A stretch of DNA of 64,000 nucleotides, taken from positions 2,015,001 through 2,079,000 of the forward strand of contig NZ_CP054856.1 of assembly GCF_018417475.1 (NCBI RefSeq), given 5' to 3'. The translations under genes and the position numbers were made by a program. The stretch is from Novosphingobium decolorationis (GTDB lineage: Bacteria > Pseudomonadota > Alphaproteobacteria > Sphingomonadales > Sphingomonadaceae). Positions 41,982 through 50,351 of this stretch are shown here, one piece after another; positions within the stretch are counted from its first letter, which is position 1, and each line of letters starts with the position of its first letter. The notes below the pieces were generated by a model that saw nothing but the letters and a program-made list of their open reading frames with translations, was not told the origin of the DNA and searched no databases.

Positions 41982-44161
41982 TGCGACACGAACCGGACAC
42001 CTCCTTGCCCCGAGCCTCCGGTGGCTTGGATCGCCGCCGGTTCGTCTCGCTCTCGGCCACGGCCCTGGTGCTCGGCATCATGGCCCCGAAGCTGGCCCGG
42101 GGCGCCGCGACGGACACCCCGACAAGGCGCGCAGCGGACGCCCCCCACCTGGCCAGCCCGTTCCTGAGCATCGATGCACAGGGCACCGTCACCGTCTTTG
42201 CCAAGCACCTCGACATGGGGCAGGGCATCTGGACGGGGCTCGCCACGATCCTTGCCGAGGAACTCGATGCCAACTGGGAGCAGGTCCGCGTGGAAGGCGC
42301 GCCCGCACGTCTCCCCGACTATGTCCACCTCGACTACGGCGCGCAGACCACCGGCGGCTCCACCTCGATCGCACAAAGCTGGCTGCAGCTGCGCGAAGCC
42401 GGGGCGAACGCGCGCGCCATGCTGGTTGCCGCCGCCGCCGCGCGCTGGCAGGTTCCCGCAGCCGACATCACGGTCGCACAAGGCGTGGTTCGCTCTGGAG
42501 AGCGCAGCGCCCATTTCGGCGAACTCGCCGCCGAGGCCGGAGCCCAGGACGTGCCCGAGGCCAGCCCCAAGCCGCGCGACGCCTACAGCCTCGTCGGCCA
42601 GCGCGGGCTGGGTGCGCTCGATGCGCGCGCCAAGTCGACCGGGCGCCAGCTCTACGCCATCGACGGGGGCTGGCCCGGCCTCAAGGTTGCGCTGCTGGCC
42701 CGCCCGCCGCGCCTTGGCGCGCGCATCGCGCGCTTCGATGCCAGCGCCGCGATGGCCATGGCCGGAGTGCGCGCGGTCGTTGAAATTCCAGGCAGCCTTG
42801 CCGTTGTCGCGGATGGCACCTGGCAGGCGATGAAGGCGCGCGACGCGCTCGACATCACCTGGGACGAAAGCGCGGCCAGCACCACCAGTTCGCAAGGCTA
42901 CCTCGACACCCTCTCCGAGGCGATGGACAGCGCCGAGCCCGAGTTCAGCGAGGAGCGCGGCGACAGTGCGGCAGCCTTTGCCAAGGCCGCGCAGGTTCTC
43001 GAAGCGGAGTTCACCTTCCCCTCCCTCGCCCACGCGCCGATGGAGCCGCTGACCTCGATGGGGCGGATCGAAGACGGGGAATGTTACCTGCGCGCCGGTT
43101 TCCAGTCGCAGACGATCAACCAGCAGGCCGCCGCCGAGATCCTGGGCCTGCCCACCGAGAAGGTCCATCTCGAGACGATTGCCGCAGGCGGCAGCTTCGG
43201 GCGGCGCGCGGCCGCGGATTCGGACTGGATCCGCGAACTGGCGCAGGTCCTCAAGGCGACGCAGGGGCACTGGCCGATCAAGCTGATGCGCACGCGCGAG
43301 GACGAGATGGCCGCCATGCGCTACCGCCCGCAAGCGCTTCACCGCCTGCGCGCCGCGCTCGATGCCACGGGGCGCCCCACTGCCATCGAGCATGGCATCG
43401 GGGGCGAAGGCGTGTTTCCGCATCTCCTCAAGATCGCCCCCGAGGTCCATCGTTTCAGCGTGATCCTGGGCAATGCCTTTGCGCAGTACGATTTTCCGGC
43501 GGGCCGCCTCGACTGGTGGCGCGCCGATCTCGACATCCCGGTGGAGACCTACCGGGGCATCGCCAACAACCATACCGCACCCACCAAGGAGATCTTCCTC
43601 GAGCGCCTTGCCCGCGCGGCGAAGACCGATCCGGTCGCCTTGCGACTTGGCCTCCTTGCCGAGCGCCCCCGTACCGCCGCGGTCCTGCGCCGGGCCGCCG
43701 CGATGGTGGACTGGGATAGCCCTGCACCCGAGGGGATCACCCGGGGCGTCGCGGTGCAGTTCGCCGATGAGACCCACATCGCCCAGATCGCCGAAGTCTC
43801 CGGCACGCCCGAGGACTACCGCATCGAGAGGATCGTGTGCGCGGTGGACCTGGGCCTTGCCATCAACCCGGACATCGTGCGCGCGCAGATCGAGGGCGGC
43901 ATCGCCTTTGCGCTCTCCAACACCTTCGTCAGCGAACTGACAATCGAGAACGGCGCGGCCGTGCAGTCGAACTTCCACGACTACCCGATCCAGGGCATGT
44001 ACGACATGCCGCGCCGGATCGAGGTGGCCATCGTGGACAGCCAGGAGCCCCCGACCGGCATTGGCGAGCCGGGCTCGCTGCTGGCAGGCGCCGCCGTCAT
44101 CAACGCGCTCGAACGCATGGGCGCAAAGCCTGTGACGTCGTTCCCCTACCGCCCGGTCTGA
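41981..44161 (+). CDS. Molybdenum-cofactor oxidoreductase large subunit, IorB-like (xanthine oxidase family)
   Basis: 726 aa. A Tat signal is near the start (DRRRFVSLSATALVLGIMAP). The molybdopterin domains follow: KHLDMGQGIWTGLATILAEE, YGAQTTGGSTSIAQSW, AAGGSFGRRAAADSDW and the active-site loop GIGEPGSLLAGAAVINAL, whose Glu is the catalytic base. It is typical of periplasmic isoquinoline 1-oxidoreductase beta subunits and related aldehyde or N-heterocycle oxidases. The small [2Fe-2S] subunit that normally accompanies it is not encoded next to it. Hydroxylation of a heterocycle or oxidation of an aldehyde outside the cytoplasm is likely. Confidence 0.9.
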   Translation: MRHEPDTSLPRASGGLDRRRFVSLSATALVLGIMAPKLARGAATDTPTRRAADAPHLASPFLSIDAQGTVTVFAKHLDMGQGIWTGLATILAEELDANWEQVRVEGAPARLPDYVHLDYGAQTTGGSTSIAQSWLQLREAGANARAMLVAAAAARWQVPAADITVAQGVVRSGERSAHFGELAAEAGAQDVPEASPKPRDAYSLVGQRGLGALDARAKSTGRQLYAIDGGWPGLKVALLARPPRLGARIARFDASAAMAMAGVRAVVEIPGSLAVVADGTWQAMKARDALDITWDESAASTTSSQGYLDTLSEAMDSAEPEFSEERGDSAAAFAKAAQVLEAEFTFPSLAHAPMEPLTSMGRIEDGECYLRAGFQSQTINQQAAAEILGLPTEKVHLETIAAGGSFGRRAAADSDWIRELAQVLKATQGHWPIKLMRTREDEMAAMRYRPQALHRLRAALDATGRPTAIEHGIGGEGVFPHLLKIAPEVHRFSVILGNAFAQYDFPAGRLDWWRADLDIPVETYRGIANNHTAPTKEIFLERLARAAKTDPVALRLGLLAERPRTAAVLRRAAAMVDWDSPAPEGITRGVAVQFADETHIAQIAEVSGTPEDYRIERIVCAVDLGLAINPDIVRAQIEGGIAFALSNTFVSELTIENGAAVQSNFHDYPIQGMYDMPRRIEVAIVDSQEPPTGIGEPGSLLAGAAVINALERMGAKPVTSFPYRPV

Positions 44162-44189
44162 GCTCGCGGTCGGCCGCCCCGACAGCGCC

Positions 44190-44233
44190 CACGAAAAACC
44201 CCGGCGGTTCGCACACCGCCGGGGTTTTTCGTG
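44190..44233. terminator. Bidirectional terminator between IorB-like and TonB-receptor genes
   Basis: 18-bp perfect arms (44190-44207 CACGAAAAACCCCGGCGG and 44216-44233), 8-nt loop, with an A-run on one arm and a T-run on the other. Ends both convergent transcripts. Confidence 0.92.
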
Positions 44234-44275
44234 GGACAGTCCAGGGAGGGAGCCGTAGCCCCCTCCCCTCGCGCA

Positions 44276-46651
44276 TCAGAAGTCGTAGCGGACGCGCAAG
44301 CCCCAGGTGCGCAGCTGGGGCAGGCCCACCACCATCGTGTCGTAGGTGGCAAAGCTCTGCGCCGGGTTCGCCAACTCCCAGTTGGGCTGCACGCTGGTAT
44401 AGGTCTTGTTGTTGAAGGCGTTGGTGACAAAGCCCTCGAAGCTGAGACCGTCCGAGCGCAGGCCCAGGCGGAAGTTGACGACGGCGGCATCGTCGGTCTT
44501 CGCGTAGTTGCCTTCGCTGGCGTAGACGCCCGACTTGTAGGTGAACTCACCCCGGCCATAGACCGAATAGTCGCCCATCGACGGCACCGGCACGGCATAT
44601 TCCGCCCAGCCCTGCAGCGAGTACTTCGAGGTGAACGGCAGGCGGTTGCCCGTCGCGTCGCCGTCGCCGGTCATCGTCTGGCAGAAGGCGCACGAGCCGC
44701 GCTTGATCGTGCTGTCGTTGATCGCGCCAGCCAGGAACATCGTCAGCTCGTCGGTCGGACGCGCGGTCATCTCCAGCTCGAGCCCCTTGAGGTCGACGCG
44801 GCCCTGGTTGGTGAAGACCGAGACATAGAGCGGCGTGTCGTTGGGCCGCGGGATGAGGAGCGTCGTCTCGGTGATCTTGTCGGACCAGATGTCGTAGTAG
44901 ACATCGCCGGCAAAGATCAGGCGGCCATTGAACAGGCTGCCCTTGAAGCCGGCCTCGAAGTTGTCGAGGATTTCCGGCTTCACGCCGTGGGTGACGCCCT
45001 GCGCTTCGAGGTCCGCGGCGTACTCGGGGGGGACCGAAAGCAGCGGGTCGATGCCCAGCCCCGGGTTCACGCCGCGCGAATAGGTCGCATAGAGCATGAG
45101 GTCCGGGTTGGGCTTGTACTGCACGCTGATGCGCGGGAGGAAGTTATTGTAGGTCTTCTCGTAGCCGATCACGTCGGTCGCGCCGTCCCGGCTCATGATC
45201 GTGTCGGACTGGTAGCGCCCGTCGAGGTCGATCGTGATGGTGTCGGTCAGGTCATAGGACAGCCCGAAGAAGCCGCCCCAGGTCTCGTTCTCGCTGGTCG
45301 AGGAAAAGTCCGAGGACAGCCCGCTGAAGAAGTAGAGCTGCGCGTAGCCTTCATAGCCCTTGGCCCACAGGTAGCTGCCGCCCGCCATCCAGCGCAGGCG
45401 CGCGTCGGGATCGGAGGAGACCCGGAATTCCTGCGAGAAGTCCTTCTGGCGGTGCTGGATCGTGAAGGGCCAGTCGGTGTTCTCCATCGCGAACTCGTCG
45501 TTCGTGAAGGTGTTTTCATAGGGCGAGGCGACGCCCGTGATGGGATAGAGAACGGTCCAGGAATTGCGGTTGAGCCCGGTCATGCTGGTCAGGCTGATGC
45601 CGCTGTCGGTGACGTATTCGACCGTCGCGCTGAAATGGTTGCTGTCGCGCACCATGCCGTAGTGGTCGATGTTCTCGTCCTGCGACATGATCGGCGAATA
45701 GTTGGCGAACATCTCCTGGAGACCCGGCGTGATCTGGGTGTTCGCGCTCGGCTGGCCGGGTAAGAGGTCGGGCAGCTGCCCGCAGAAGAAGGGATTGCCG
45801 CCGATCTCGCAGTTGGCCTGCTCGGGCAGCAGCACGCCGGTCGCGCCCGCGCCGTCATCGTCGTGCGCGATCATGCCGAAGAGCTTGACCGAGAGATTGT
45901 CGGTCGGCGTGAAATCCAGCTGGAGCGAGCCGCTGCGGGTCGACTGGTCGCCCAGCATCTCACCGGGCATCGCGTTGTTCTTCCACGACCCGTCGCGGGT
46001 GAAATAGCGCCCGCTCGCCCGGAACGAGAGCACGCCCGGCACGATCGGACCGCCCACCGCGCCGCGCAGGTCCAGGTAGTCGCGCGAGCCGCCAAGGGCG
46101 CTGACGTAGCCGGTGAAGTAGTCGGTCGGCTGCGCGGTCACCATGTTGATCGCGCCGGCAAAGGTCTGGCGGCCGAAGTAGGCGCTCTGCGGGCCCTTGA
46201 GCACTTCGACATGGTCGAAATCGAAGATGCCCGTCACCGTGCCATCGGAAATGGGAACACCGTTGACGAACGTCGAGCTTGTCCGGTTGCCACGGCTGGG
46301 CGCCATGCCGCGAATGATGAGCGCGGTCTGGCTGCGGTCCGAACGCGCCGAGCCGGCAATCGAGTTGTTGAGATTCATGCCCGGCGTGATCGCGGTCAGT
46401 TCCTCGACCGTCTGCACGTTGAGCGCGTTGAGGTCCTCGCCCGAATAGGCGCTGATCGCCACGGGCACATCGAGCGCGCTTTCCGAGCGCTTGCGCGCGG
46501 TCACGGTAATGACGCCCGGCGTGCGCGTCGCGGTCTCGTCCTCGGCGGCCGTCGGCGCTTCCTGCGCCCATGCCGTGCCGCCGCTCGCCATCATGAGCGG
46601 CGCCAGCGCCATCGCGCTTGCCAGCAGCGTGTTCCTGGTCCTGATCTTCAT
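44276..46651 (-). CDS. TonB-dependent outer-membrane receptor
   Basis: 791 aa. Signal peptide MKIRTRNTLLASAMALAPLM up to AWA, then a plug domain (about 45-165: PGVITVTARKRSESALDVPV as TonB-box region, VEVLKGPQSAYFGRQTFAGA) and a 22-strand barrel ending in Phe (RVRYDF). Sphingomonads use such receptors for aromatic acids and glycans as well as iron. The start is the one behind AGGGGGAAGC; a frame 69 bp upstream lies in the leader hairpin. Convergent with the IorB-like gene and divergent from an SDR. Uptake of the pathway substrate across the outer membrane is likely. Confidence 0.92.
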   Translation of the reverse strand: MKIRTRNTLLASAMALAPLMMASGGTAWAQEAPTAAEDETATRTPGVITVTARKRSESALDVPVAISAYSGEDLNALNVQTVEELTAITPGMNLNNSIAGSARSDRSQTALIIRGMAPSRGNRTSSTFVNGVPISDGTVTGIFDFDHVEVLKGPQSAYFGRQTFAGAINMVTAQPTDYFTGYVSALGGSRDYLDLRGAVGGPIVPGVLSFRASGRYFTRDGSWKNNAMPGEMLGDQSTRSGSLQLDFTPTDNLSVKLFGMIAHDDDGAGATGVLLPEQANCEIGGNPFFCGQLPDLLPGQPSANTQITPGLQEMFANYSPIMSQDENIDHYGMVRDSNHFSATVEYVTDSGISLTSMTGLNRNSWTVLYPITGVASPYENTFTNDEFAMENTDWPFTIQHRQKDFSQEFRVSSDPDARLRWMAGGSYLWAKGYEGYAQLYFFSGLSSDFSSTSENETWGGFFGLSYDLTDTITIDLDGRYQSDTIMSRDGATDVIGYEKTYNNFLPRISVQYKPNPDLMLYATYSRGVNPGLGIDPLLSVPPEYAADLEAQGVTHGVKPEILDNFEAGFKGSLFNGRLIFAGDVYYDIWSDKITETTLLIPRPNDTPLYVSVFTNQGRVDLKGLELEMTARPTDELTMFLAGAINDSTIKRGSCAFCQTMTGDGDATGNRLPFTSKYSLQGWAEYAVPVPSMGDYSVYGRGEFTYKSGVYASEGNYAKTDDAAVVNFRLGLRSDGLSFEGFVTNAFNNKTYTSVQPNWELANPAQSFATYDTMVVGLPQLRTWGLRVRYDF

Positions 46652-47198
46652 GCTTCCCCCTGGTGTCGTCGTTGTTGTCGGTGGGCCGCCCCGTTTCCCC
46701 GGCAGAAGGCATGCCCCCATGCATGCCTTCTGCCCGGAAGCTCCCCCGAGCCCGGCCTCGTGACCGGACGGGGACGAAAACGCGGCGGCGCCCTCGTGAA
46801 AGCTGCTTGGCTTTGTCCGCGGGATCGACGGCGAACGCCCAAAATGTCCACGCCACGAATGTTTGTGGGTGGCCGGGGATTCAGGACCATTCTATCTATC
46901 TGAACTAAAGCGATATAATTTAGCACACCTTTTGCAGGTGCCGCCGCGGCAAAGTCCGCGAACGCACGCCAGAGCGCACGCGCAAAAGCGCGTTAACCTT
47001 GGCGTTCGAAGAGCGGATAGGGCTACCCGCCACGCGGATAGGGAGACCCGCTGGCGCCTCGCGCTCCGCCCCGGAGCAAGGCCGCGATTCGCCGCATCAC
47101 GCGGGCCTGATCCTCAGGGGGGTGGAAAAAGTACCGACTTTCGCAGCCCGCCCCGATCCCTATGCAGGGGAAAACACCTGAGGAAGAGGAGAGGAACT
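46652..47198. other. Divergent intergenic region, TonB receptor / SDR
   Basis: About 550 bp with no supported gene. It contains the leader hairpin of the receptor (46701-46734), an AT-rich stretch at about 46885-46930 (ATCTATCTGAACTAAAG, GATATAATTTAG) that is the most likely promoter area, and the ribosome site AGGAAGAGGAGAGGAAC before the SDR. Confidence 0.55.
46701..46734 (-). promoter_or_regulatory. Leader hairpin of the TonB receptor mRNA
   Basis: 14-bp perfect arms (GGCAGAAGGCATGC at 46701-46714, complement 46721-46734), 6-nt loop, 50 bp upstream of the receptor start. No U-run follows it on the minus strand. It may act as an mRNA-stability or attenuation element. Confidence 0.5.
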
Positions 47199-48008
47199 AT
47201 GGCCCAGGACGCAATCCGCATGGACGGGAAGGTCGCCATCGTCACCGGCGGCGCGGGCGGGATCGGCGGCGCGACCGCGCGCCTTCTGACCGCGCGCGGG
47301 GCAAAGGTCGTCATTGCCGACATTGCCTTTGCGCGTGCGATAGATCTCGCACGCGAACTGCCCGGCGCGCATGCCCTCGAGGTCGATCTGGAAGACCCGC
47401 AGTCGGTCGAGAACATGGTCGAGGAAACGCTCGCGCACTTCGGGCGCCTCGACGTACTGCACAACAACGCCGCGCTGCTCGGCCCCGACGTCGCGCTCGC
47501 CGATACCGATGTCGAGAGCATGGACACCGCGTTCTGGGACCGTACCTTCGCGATCAACGTGCGCGGCACCATGATCGCCTGCCGCACCGCGCTGCCGCAC
47601 CTGCGCGCGAGCAAGGGCAACATCGTCAACACGGTCACCAACCTCGCCCTGCAGGGCCACATCGTGCAGGCCGCCTATTCCTCCTCGAAGGCCGCGATCA
47701 TCCAGATGACGCGCGCCATCGCGGCAAGCCACGGCGTCCATGGCGTGCGCTGCAACGCGGTTGCCCCGGGAATGACGGTCACGCCCTCGCTGCTCGAAGC
47801 CTTCCCCGCAGGCCTTCGGGAAGCTGTCGAGGCCGAGACCCTGCGCGACCGGCTTGGCGCGCCCGAGGACATTGCCGAGGCGGTGGCGTTCCTCGCCTCG
47901 GACGCGGCGCGCAACGTGACGGGCGAAGTGCTGGTCTGCGATGGCGGGAGCGCCAGCCACGTCCCCGGCCTCGCCCCGTTCCGTGCCTTCCTGGCCGCAG
48001 GCGGCTGA
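47199..48008 (+). CDS. Short-chain dehydrogenase/reductase
   Basis: 269-aa classical SDR: TGGAGGIGGATARLL, NNAALLG, Ser in NTVTNLALQG (the catalytic Ser position reads Thr/Asn-rich, so this site needs structural alignment), and YSSSKAAII with Tyr and Lys. The ribosome site AGGAGAGG is strong. Members near aromatic clusters oxidise dihydrodiols or alcohols. It stands alone between the divergent TonB receptor and the convergent LigB gene. Substrate unknown. Confidence 0.87.
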   Translation: MAQDAIRMDGKVAIVTGGAGGIGGATARLLTARGAKVVIADIAFARAIDLARELPGAHALEVDLEDPQSVENMVEETLAHFGRLDVLHNNAALLGPDVALADTDVESMDTAFWDRTFAINVRGTMIACRTALPHLRASKGNIVNTVTNLALQGHIVQAAYSSSKAAIIQMTRAIAASHGVHGVRCNAVAPGMTVTPSLLEAFPAGLREAVEAETLRDRLGAPEDIAEAVAFLASDAARNVTGEVLVCDGGSASHVPGLAPFRAFLAAGG

Positions 48009-48023
48009 GGCCGGCACGCACGA

Positions 48024-48056
48024 GAGCCCCGCCGATAGACAGGTTCGGCGGGGCTC
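48024..48056. terminator. Hairpin between SDR and ligB
   Basis: 12-bp arms GAGCCCCGCCGA (48024-48035) and TCGGCGGGGCTC (48045-48056), 9-nt loop, between convergent stops. No long T-run, but placement fits a terminator for both. Confidence 0.7.
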
Positions 48057-48083
48057 CTGGCCTTTGTCTCATGCGAACGCCGG

Positions 48084-48926
48084 TCAGGCAGTCTCCAGCA
48101 GCATCGTCGCCGCCGCCGTGTTCGAGATCGGGATGTGGTAGTTGCGGTGCGTCTCGCGCGCAGGCGCCGCGCCCAGCGCGCCGCGCGCCGCGATCCAGTT
48201 GAGGATCTCCACCCCTTGCGAGCCCGACTTGCGCACGATCTCCTTCGTGCTGTCGACGCAGATCGCTTCCGGGTTGGCGGCCAGGCTGTCCATGCAGAAG
48301 CGGTCGTAGTCGGGATTGACGAAGCCCGCACGCTCGCCGTCCAGCTGGTGCGAGAGGCCGCCCGTACCGATCACCACGATCTTCTCGGCCCCTTGCCAGC
48401 TTGCCAGCGCGCGGTGGACGGCCTGGCCGAGCGCGAGACAGCGCTTGGCCGAAGGCAGCGGATACTGCACCGTGTTGATCGCGATCGGCACCAGCTTCAG
48501 GGGCCATTCCTGCGCGTCGGGATAGGCCAGCTCGAAGGGGATCGAGAGCGCGTGGTCGACCAGCATCGACTGGCAGGTCGTCACGTCGAACTCATCGCCC
48601 ACCAGCTGCTCGATGATGTGCCAGCTGAGGTCCGGATGGCCCGCGAAGGACTTGAACAGCGGCAGGCCCCAGCCCTCGTCCTCGTTGCGGTATTCGTGCG
48701 CCGCGCCCACCGCGAAAGTCGGCATCTTGTCGAGGAAGAAGTTGAGGCCGTGGTCGTTGTAGAAGCACACCGCCACGTCGGGCCGCTCGGCCTCCAGCCA
48801 TTCGCGCACGGGCGGGAAGCCGTCGAAGAAGGGCTTCCAGTAGGGCTCTTCCTGGTCGCCGCGCACGATGGCGCCGCCGATGGCGGGCACGTGGCTGGTG
48901 AAATAACCTCCGATGATCCGCGCCAT
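48084..48926 (-). CDS. ligB: Extradiol dioxygenase beta subunit, LigB type (protocatechuate 4,5-dioxygenase-like)
   Basis: 280-aa class III ring-cleavage dioxygenase catalytic subunit. Iron ligands are in place: His12 (TSHVPAIG), His59 (FYNDHGLNFF) and Glu240 (SQGVEILNW); the general-base His is in IGTGGLSHQL. It uses O2 and Fe(II) to open a catechol-type ring next to the hydroxyls. It follows ligA by 4 bp. Other genes of the protocatechuate 4,5 route (LigC, LigI, LigJ, LigK) are absent from the window, so the substrate may be another carboxylated catechol such as gallate or a methoxylated analogue. Confidence 0.94.
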   Translation of the reverse strand: MARIIGGYFTSHVPAIGGAIVRGDQEEPYWKPFFDGFPPVREWLEAERPDVAVCFYNDHGLNFFLDKMPTFAVGAAHEYRNEDEGWGLPLFKSFAGHPDLSWHIIEQLVGDEFDVTTCQSMLVDHALSIPFELAYPDAQEWPLKLVPIAINTVQYPLPSAKRCLALGQAVHRALASWQGAEKIVVIGTGGLSHQLDGERAGFVNPDYDRFCMDSLAANPEAICVDSTKEIVRKSGSQGVEILNWIAARGALGAAPARETHRNYHIPISNTAAATMLLETA

Positions 48927-48930
48927 GGTC

Positions 48931-49320
48931 TCAGTCCTCCCCGGCCTTGCGACCCTGCGCGAGCAGCATCGCCTTGAATTCGTCCACGCTCATGCCGGTC
49001 TGCTGCGCGCCCACATCCTGCACGTTGAGGCCGAAGATGCCCGCCAGCTTGGCAAGGTAGTAGATGTTGCCGCCCGCCTCGATCATGGCGAGGACATTGC
49101 GCGCGCGCACCGCGGCGAGTTGCTCGGAGCTCAGACCATAGCGCTGGCAATAGGCGTCCTCGTCGGCGAGGAAGGCCTCGCGGTTGGCCGCCTCGTTGAA
49201 GGAGAAGCACATGGCGTTGAGCGCGTAGCCCTTGGCCGCCGCGCAGCCATCGAACAGATGCGTGCCGAAGATCGGCGCGCTGTCGCCCGGCGGCGGCGGG
49301 GTATCGGGTGCTAGGGTCAT
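48931..49320 (-). CDS. ligA: Extradiol dioxygenase alpha subunit, LigA type
   Basis: 129-aa small subunit that covers the active site of LigB. Typical helical segments: ALNAMCFSFNEAANREAFLA, YGLSSEQLAAVRARNV, EAGGNIYYLAKLAGIFG. An N-terminal Pro-rich tail is present. The gene lies 4 bp before ligB, and a perfect FNR-type palindrome sits 70 bp upstream. Subunits being separate (not fused as in gallate dioxygenase GalA/DesB) favours a protocatechuate-like substrate. Confidence 0.93.
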   Translation of the reverse strand: MTLAPDTPPPPGDSAPIFGTHLFDGCAAAKGYALNAMCFSFNEAANREAFLADEDAYCQRYGLSSEQLAAVRARNVLAMIEAGGNIYYLAKLAGIFGLNVQDVGAQQTGMSVDEFKAMLLAQGRKAGED

Positions 49321-49389
49321 TCGGGCTATCCTCTTTATCCGGTCCTGTTAGATCGGAAACGAGGATAGGCGCGCGGGAAAGCCCCGTTC

Positions 49390-49403
49390 TTGATCGCGAT
49401 CAA
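49390..49403 (-). promoter_or_regulatory. FNR/CRP-type palindrome upstream of ligA
   Basis: TTGATCGCGATCAA, the perfect FNR half-site pair TTGAT-N4-ATCAA, extended to 16 bp (CTTGATCGCGATCAAG, 49389-49404). It lies 70-83 bp before the ligA start and outside any gene, in the 133-bp gap to the upstream SDR stop. Confidence 0.55.
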
Positions 49404-49453
49404 GCGCCTTGCTAGACGCGCGGGATCGGATGATACTTAGCCTGAACTTATGG

Positions 49454-50248
49454 CTACTCCGCGGTCCAGCCACCATCCACGACAAGGCTCGTGCCGGTCA
49501 TCATCGCCGAGGCATCGCCCGCCAGGAACAGCACCGCGCCCATCAGGTCCTCGGGCGCGCCGATGCGGCCGATCTTGATCTTCTCCAGAACACTGGCCTT
49601 GAACGCCGGGTCCTCGAAATAGGGTTTGGTAAGAGGGGTTTCGATGAAGGTCGGGGCAATCGTGTTGGAGCGGATGCCGTGGACGGCGAGGTCCAGCGCG
49701 AAGGCCTTGTTCATGCCCTCCAGCGCCCACTTGCTGGCGCAGTAGAGCGCGCGGTTGGGGCCGCCCACATGGCCCATCTGCGAGCCCATGTGGATGAGGC
49801 TGCCCTTGGTGCGCGTCGCCATCATCCGCTCCACGCAGGCCTGCGCGACGAAGAATGCGGCCCGGACGTTGAGGTCCATGACCGCATCGAAATCATCTTC
49901 GCTCGCCTCCCACATCGGCTTGGGGCGGTTGGTGCCCGCGTTGTTGAGGAGGACATGGAAAGGTTCGCGCGCGGCGAAGAAGGCGCGCACCGCGCCCGTG
50001 TCCGAGACATCGAGCGGGGCCGCCTCGGCCCGGTAGCCCGCCTCGCGCAACTGGCTGGCGGCGGCCTCGATCTCGCGTCCGGTGCGCGCCACCAGAGTCA
50101 CCTCGGCCCCCGCCTCGGCCAGCGCGGCCGCGGCGGCAAGGCCGATCCCGCGGCCTGCCCCCGTCACCACCGCGCGGCGCCCGTCGAGGCGGAAACTGGG
50201 TGTCACAGGAAGCGGCGTGGAGGGCGGGGTCATGGCGGGTCTTCTCAT
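49454..50248 (-). CDS. Short-chain dehydrogenase/reductase, gluconate-5-dehydrogenase-like
   Basis: 264-aa SDR: TGAGRGIGLAAAAALAEAGA, NNAGTNRPKP, catalytic Ser in HMGSQMGHVGG and YCASKWALEGM. The NNAGTNRPKP block is common in gluconate 5-dehydrogenase-type enzymes. ATG at 50233 is an alternative start. It is the gene before ligAB on the same strand; the 133-bp gap with a palindrome suggests ligAB also has its own promoter. Confidence 0.88.
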   Translation of the reverse strand: MRRPAMTPPSTPLPVTPSFRLDGRRAVVTGAGRGIGLAAAAALAEAGAEVTLVARTGREIEAAASQLREAGYRAEAAPLDVSDTGAVRAFFAAREPFHVLLNNAGTNRPKPMWEASEDDFDAVMDLNVRAAFFVAQACVERMMATRTKGSLIHMGSQMGHVGGPNRALYCASKWALEGMNKAFALDLAVHGIRSNTIAPTFIETPLTKPYFEDPAFKASVLEKIKIGRIGAPEDLMGAVLFLAGDASAMMTGTSLVVDGGWTAE

Positions 50249-50351
50249 TCCAACAGGGGGGCAAAGCTGCGCACCGGTCGCCCTAGCCCGAAAAGGCCCT
50301 TCCTGTCAGGCTTTGCGCGCGCCGCTGTCCGGAATGCGAATTTCCCGCCGC

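Noticed and set aside
41894..43978. A 694-codon open frame on the minus strand
   Set aside because: It is antisense to the IorB-like gene, whose cofactor motifs are unambiguous.
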